Assembly: GCF_900079775.1 (NCBI RefSeq)
Contig: NZ_LT556051.1
Span: forward strand, 1-46,425
DNA: 46,425 nucleotides
Reading direction: 5' to 3'
DNA from: Leyella lascolaii
GTDB taxonomy: Bacteria; Bacteroidota; Bacteroidia; Bacteroidales; Bacteroidaceae
In this document: positions 42,923-46,425 of the stretch, in pieces
How the letters are laid out: the number at the start of each line of letters is the position of its first letter
How positions within the stretch are numbered: the first letter of the stretch is position 1
Program-made: the position numbers and the translations under genes
Notes under the pieces: model-generated
What the model saw: only the letters and a program-made list of their open reading frames with translations
The model's database searches: none
What the model was told of the DNA's origin: nothing

Positions 42923-43212
42923 TCGTGTATTGTCCTTTCGTGTCAGGCTGTGTCCGCTTTGCAGGTGTGTCAGACGGATAGGCTGTGCCGCCCGTTCCGC
43001 TACGGATATATCCCACCGCGCGCTTTTCCGGTATGCATTCCGTCCGTCACGCTTCTTTATGCCGTATCCTCCCGAAAAACCGTTTTTATTATTCTTGAAT
43101 GTTAAAAAACATCCTTTCCCGTGCGCCTGAAATTCTCTTATTTCCGTGCGGACGCCTTTCTGCCGGAAATACGCGCTTTTTCAGCCTTTTCCCTATCTCT
43201 CTGACATACAGC

Positions 43213-43410
43213 GGTTTTCATGTCTCAGGTTTCCGGAACAGCATCTCCCGACTTGCGGAAAAGGCTTTTCGGGACTGCGGAAGAGCCTCTTCCGTTGTGT
43301 GATAAAGGCTCTATGGCGGTGCTGTAAAGCCCGTTCTGCGGTGTGGAAGAGCCTTTTCCGTGTCGTGACACCGCCGGTTTCATGTCGCGTACGTGCTGTT
43401 TCCGGCTTGC
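43213..43410 (+). repeat. 22-bp tandem array E (nine units)
   Basis: Units start at 43213, 43235, 43257, 43279, 43301, 43323, 43345, 43367 and 43389. The central units have cores GGAAAAGGCTTTTCGG, GGAAGAGCCTCTTCCG and GGAAGAGCCTTTTCCG with GTGT/GTGC tails; the outer ones decay in phase. It lies between the C10 peptidase and GH95. The rest of 42923-43761 is gene-free and becomes very AT-rich at 43540-43650. Confidence 0.85.
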
Positions 43411-43761
43411 AGAGAGTGCGTGGCGGCACATCTGATGCGTAGATTGCGCGAAACGATATGTTAAATGTTTAACATCCGTTAGCACACTGCCGCATTCACG
43501 GTATGCTTTTTGATATGCTCCGATATGTCTTATTTTATGAGTTGATATACTGTCTGTCTGTATATGATATATATCTTTCCTGTGTTTTACAAACATTTAC
43601 TTATTTTACGAAAATTTTCCTATTATTTTTTTATTTTTCCTTTCCTAAGTTGTTATACGGTTATAGGGAGATTGCGGAATTACGGTTTCTGTCCGCCCGG
43701 TTTGCCCCGGACGATTCGGATTAAAGACCTCCCGCCGCATCAGGGAAACAATCTTAACTGT

Positions 43762-46035
43762 ATGAAAACCATCACGAAACATACTCTGTATGTCCTTTTC
43801 TCGCTCTTGCCGGTATGCCAAGCCATGCCGGCGGATGCCCCGCGGAGTGTCCCTCTTGAGCTGTGGTATGACGAGCCTGCCGTGGAATGGATGACGTCAG
43901 CCCTGCCTTTGGGCAACGGCGACCTCGGAGCCATGTTCTTCGGAGGCGTGGCGCGCGAGCAGATACAGTTCAACGAGAAGAGCCTCTGGGCAGGTTCTCC
44001 TGAGAAGCGCGGCACCTACCGCAACTTCGGCAACATATACTTGGATTTCCTCACGCCCGACACCTGCTCCTCCTACCGCCGCTCGCTGTCGCTCGACGAG
44101 GGCATGGGGCGGGTGAGCTACACCATAGGCGGAGTGAGATATGAGCGCGAGTATTTCGCGAGCCATGCCGACAGCGTCATCGTGATGAGGCTCAGCACAC
44201 CGGGAAACAGAGGGCGTCTGAACCTTGACATCAGCATGACCGACGGAGACGGGCGCATGGCTGTGACGGGCGACGGCATGCTCGCCTTCAGCGGACGGCT
44301 CGACCTGCTCTGCTACGAGGCTCAGGCTGTGGTGAGGACAGAGGGCGGAACGCTTGCCGGGGTGGACGGACGGCTGATGGTGAGAGGCGCCGACGCAGTG
44401 ACGGTGGTGCTTGCCGCCGCCACCGATTTCGACCTCTCGTCGCCCACATACACACGTGGCGGAGCGCGCGGGGTGCATGCCGGTGTGTCGGGACGGGTGG
44501 AGCGCGCCTGCGCGATGGATTACGGCAGACTGCGCCAGCGTCATGTGGACGACTATGTGAGCCTCTTCGGGCGCGTGGCTCTGCGGCTGACTGACAGCGT
44601 GCCGCAGTATACTACCGACGAACTGCTGCGCAATCATAAGTACAACAACTGGCTCGACGTGCTCTGTTTCCAGTACGGACGCTATCTCATGATAAGCTCG
44701 TCGCGGGGAGGGTCGGTACCGTCAAACCTTCAGGGACTGTGGAACCACGTGAACAATCCGCCATGGGAGTGCGACTACCACAGCAACATAAACATACAGA
44801 TGAACTACTGGCCCGCCGAGGTTGCCAACCTTGCCGAGTGCCACATGCCTTTCATCAGCTACGTGAGCACCGAAGCCATGAAGCCGGACGGCTCCTGGCG
44901 GCGCGTGGCAGAGAGCGAGGGATGCCGCGGATGGGCTGTCCGCACGCAGAACAACCTGTTCGGCTACACCGACTGGCTCATCAACCGGCCTGCCAATGCG
45001 TGGTATTGCACACATCTGTGGCAGCATTATGCCTACGGGCTTGACCGTGACTACCTGCGCCGTGTGGCGTGGCCCGTGATGAGGTCGACGTGTCTCTACT
45101 GGTTTGACAGGCTTAAGATGAAGGACGGAAAGCTCGTCGCGCCCGACGACTGGTCGCCGGAGCACGGTCCGTGGGAGGACGGTCCGGCATACGCCCAGCA
45201 GCTGGTCCACGAACTGTTCGCCAACACTCTTGAGGCGGCAGAGGCGTTGGGCGAGGACAGCGGTTTCACCGACAGTCTCAGGACGAGGCTCTCACAGCTC
45301 GACAACGGTCTGCGCATAGGCAGCCGGGGACAGCTGCGGGAGTGGCTTGAGACCGACGACACGCCCGACGACCGTCACCGTCATCTGTCCCATCTCATGG
45401 CTCTCTATCCGCTGTCGGGCATCTCCGCCCTTACCGACCGCCGTCTGGCTGACGCCGCGAGAGTGTCGCTCTCATGGCGGGGCGACGGTGCCACGGGCTG
45501 GAGCAGGGCATGGAAGGTGGCGTGCTGGGCACGTCTGAATGACGGAGAGCGCGCTTACCGTCTGCTGAAAAAGGCGCAGAACATGACCGATGTCACCGTG
45601 GTGAGCATGGACGACAATGCCGGAGGAATGTACTCAAACCTCTTCTGCGCGCATCCGTCGTTCCAGATTGACGGCAATTTCGGCACCACCGCCGCCATAG
45701 CCGAGATGCTTCTGCAGAACAGCGTGCGCGGGGTGTGGCTCCTTCCCGCGCTGCCCAAGGAGTGGGCGGACGGCAGTTTCAGCGGACTGCGGGCGCACGG
45801 TGGCTTCACGTTCGATGCTGAGTGGACGGGCGGACGTCTGACCGGCGTCGTGGTGAGGTCGGAGTGCGGCGGATTGTGCAGGCTTTACCTGCCCGGCATG
45901 GAGGTGCGCGGGGTGAGAGGAAAGTACGGACTCAGGGTGAGGCACACCACATCTTCGGACGGTTCTGTTGAGTTCATGACCAAGCCTGGACGCACCTACC
46001 GCATATCCCTCCGTCCGCTTCCTGACAGTGAGTAG
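43762..46035 (+). CDS. GH95-family alpha-L-fucosidase (or alpha-L-galactosidase)
   Basis: The 757-residue protein has a signal peptide (about 1-23). Its layout is that of GH95 inverting enzymes, which release alpha-1,2-linked fucose (some act on L-galactose). The N-terminal beta-sandwich has [20 protein letters not shown] and [16 protein letters not shown]. The (alpha/alpha)6 domain carries the expected catalytic region: an Asn pair in [13 protein letters not shown] (about 341), the acid Glu in [13 protein letters not shown] (about 467) and the Asp in [16 protein letters not shown] (about 636). The family usually has 750-850 residues, so it looks complete. ATG 43762 starts the signal peptide; the 66 codons before it are in AT-rich non-coding sequence. 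It is a single-gene unit. Confidence 0.92.
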   Translation: MKTITKHTLYVLFSLLPVCQAMPADAPRSVPLELWYDEPAVEWMTSALPLGNGDLGAMFFGGVAREQIQFNEKSLWAGSPEKRGTYRNFGNIYLDFLTPDTCSSYRRSLSLDEGMGRVSYTIGGVRYEREYFASHADSVIVMRLSTPGNRGRLNLDISMTDGDGRMAVTGDGMLAFSGRLDLLCYEAQAVVRTEGGTLAGVDGRLMVRGADAVTVVLAAATDFDLSSPTYTRGGARGVHAGVSGRVERACAMDYGRLRQRHVDDYVSLFGRVALRLTDSVPQYTTDELLRNHKYNNWLDVLCFQYGRYLMISSSRGGSVPSNLQGLWNHVNNPPWECDYHSNINIQMNYWPAEVANLAECHMPFISYVSTEAMKPDGSWRRVAESEGCRGWAVRTQNNLFGYTDWLINRPANAWYCTHLWQHYAYGLDRDYLRRVAWPVMRSTCLYWFDRLKMKDGKLVAPDDWSPEHGPWEDGPAYAQQLVHELFANTLEAAEALGEDSGFTDSLRTRLSQLDNGLRIGSRGQLREWLETDDTPDDRHRHLSHLMALYPLSGISALTDRRLADAARVSLSWRGDGATGWSRAWKVACWARLNDGERAYRLLKKAQNMTDVTVVSMDDNAGGMYSNLFCAHPSFQIDGNFGTTAAIAEMLLQNSVRGVWLLPALPKEWADGSFSGLRAHGGFTFDAEWTGGRLTGVVVRSECGGLCRLYLPGMEVRGVRGKYGLRVRHTTSSDGSVEFMTKPGRTYRISLRPLPDSE

Positions 46036-46425
46036 GACGGCGGTGTGGCGCAGGCGGTTCCCTCCCGACAGGAAAAGATGCATGTGTAAAAACATCGCAT
46101 GATATTCTGTTCCTTACAATCACATATGACATAGGTCGCATAAGACCGAAAACGATAACCCAAACTATTAAATAACTTTATTAACTTAAACATCCTCAAA
46201 TCCTCAACTAAGCCCTTCAACGTCCTTCTTGCGTGTACATGTCCTCTCTTACTGAATTAGCAGATAAATTGAGGTAGAAATCCCCACTGCAACCCTCAAT
46301 ATTCCCTTACCCCACAATGCGACTTGAGGCAATACGCAGTATCATACCCATAAGTTGTAGGCGTTATCCAAAATCAGTCTGAAAAATGTCTGCGTAAGCA
46401 TTATTACAGGTATAGATATTCAGCA
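46036..46425. other. Gene-free, AT-richer right edge, possibly a mobile-element end
   Basis: Base composition drops sharply in GC after the GH95 gene. A small dyad (GGTC GCATAA GACC, about 46132-46145) is present. No open frame of credible quality is seen on either strand. The sequence resembles IS-end sequence I recall from Bacteroidales, but no transposase motif is visible, so this is only a guess. Confidence 0.3.

Noticed and set aside
43213..43410. CRISPR-like periodic array (also at 5180, 17834, 29780)
   Set aside because: The period is 22 bp with similar sequence throughout each unit; there are no unique spacers of usual length and no cas genes.
43564..43761. N-terminal extension of the GH95 frame by 66 codons
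   Set aside because: AT-rich non-coding composition, and the signal peptide begins at ATG 43762.

Overview
The window looks like a piece of a Bacteroidales chromosome, probably Prevotellaceae or Muribaculaceae (genus not determinable here). The evidence is a SusC/SusD pair, several secreted proteins ending in type IX secretion (T9SS) sorting domains, C10 and S46 peptidases, promoters with the Bacteroidetes TAnnTTTG -7 box, weak ribosome binding sites, and an ISAon1-like transposase fragment at the left edge. I saw no tRNA, rRNA, CRISPR array, phage module or integrase.

Layout. 1-1.8 kb: an IS end abuts a DUF6377-type membrane regulator that has lost its signal peptide. 1.9-4.1 kb (minus): a PfkB sugar kinase followed by a flavodiiron protein. 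4.2-5.5 kb: a gene-free block of three repeat types. 5.5-6.8 kb (minus): an M16 metallopeptidase. 7-17.4 kb (plus): a secreted glycoside hydrolase of unclear family, a TPR/transmembrane/AraC regulator, a C10 cysteine peptidase and a 1378-residue adhesin-like protein. 18.2-29.4 kb (minus): an MFS transporter, a GH115 alpha-glucuronidase with a duplicated C-terminal module, a DPP7-type S46 peptidase, a flippase, a four-helix-bundle protein bracketed by inverted 8-bp repeat arrays, and an SpmA/SpmB-like membrane protein. 30.4-42.8 kb (plus): a GLUG-repeat T9SS protein, SusC, SusD and a second C10 peptidase. 43.8-46 kb (plus): a GH95 fucosidase. The last 390 bases are gene-free and may be another mobile-element edge.

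How it fits together: the proteins suit a surface-feeding gut or oral anaerobe. Glycan-cleaving enzymes (GH115, GH95, an unassigned GH), secreted peptidases (two C10, one S46) and a SusCD importer would harvest xylan side chains, fucosylated glycans and protein. Five proteins carry T9SS-type C-termini, but no T9SS machinery is present here.

The least expected signal is in the intergenic DNA. Four gene-free stretches hold degenerate tandem arrays with an exact 22-bp period and a shared near-palindromic core, all on the same strand. Other, unrelated direct repeats in the window are offset by 22, 66, 88, 176 and 242 bp, all multiples of 22. A separate 8-bp repeat family (GGTRARAG-like) flanks the four-helix-bundle gene as two six-unit inverted arrays and recurs at 13.1-13.2 kb.
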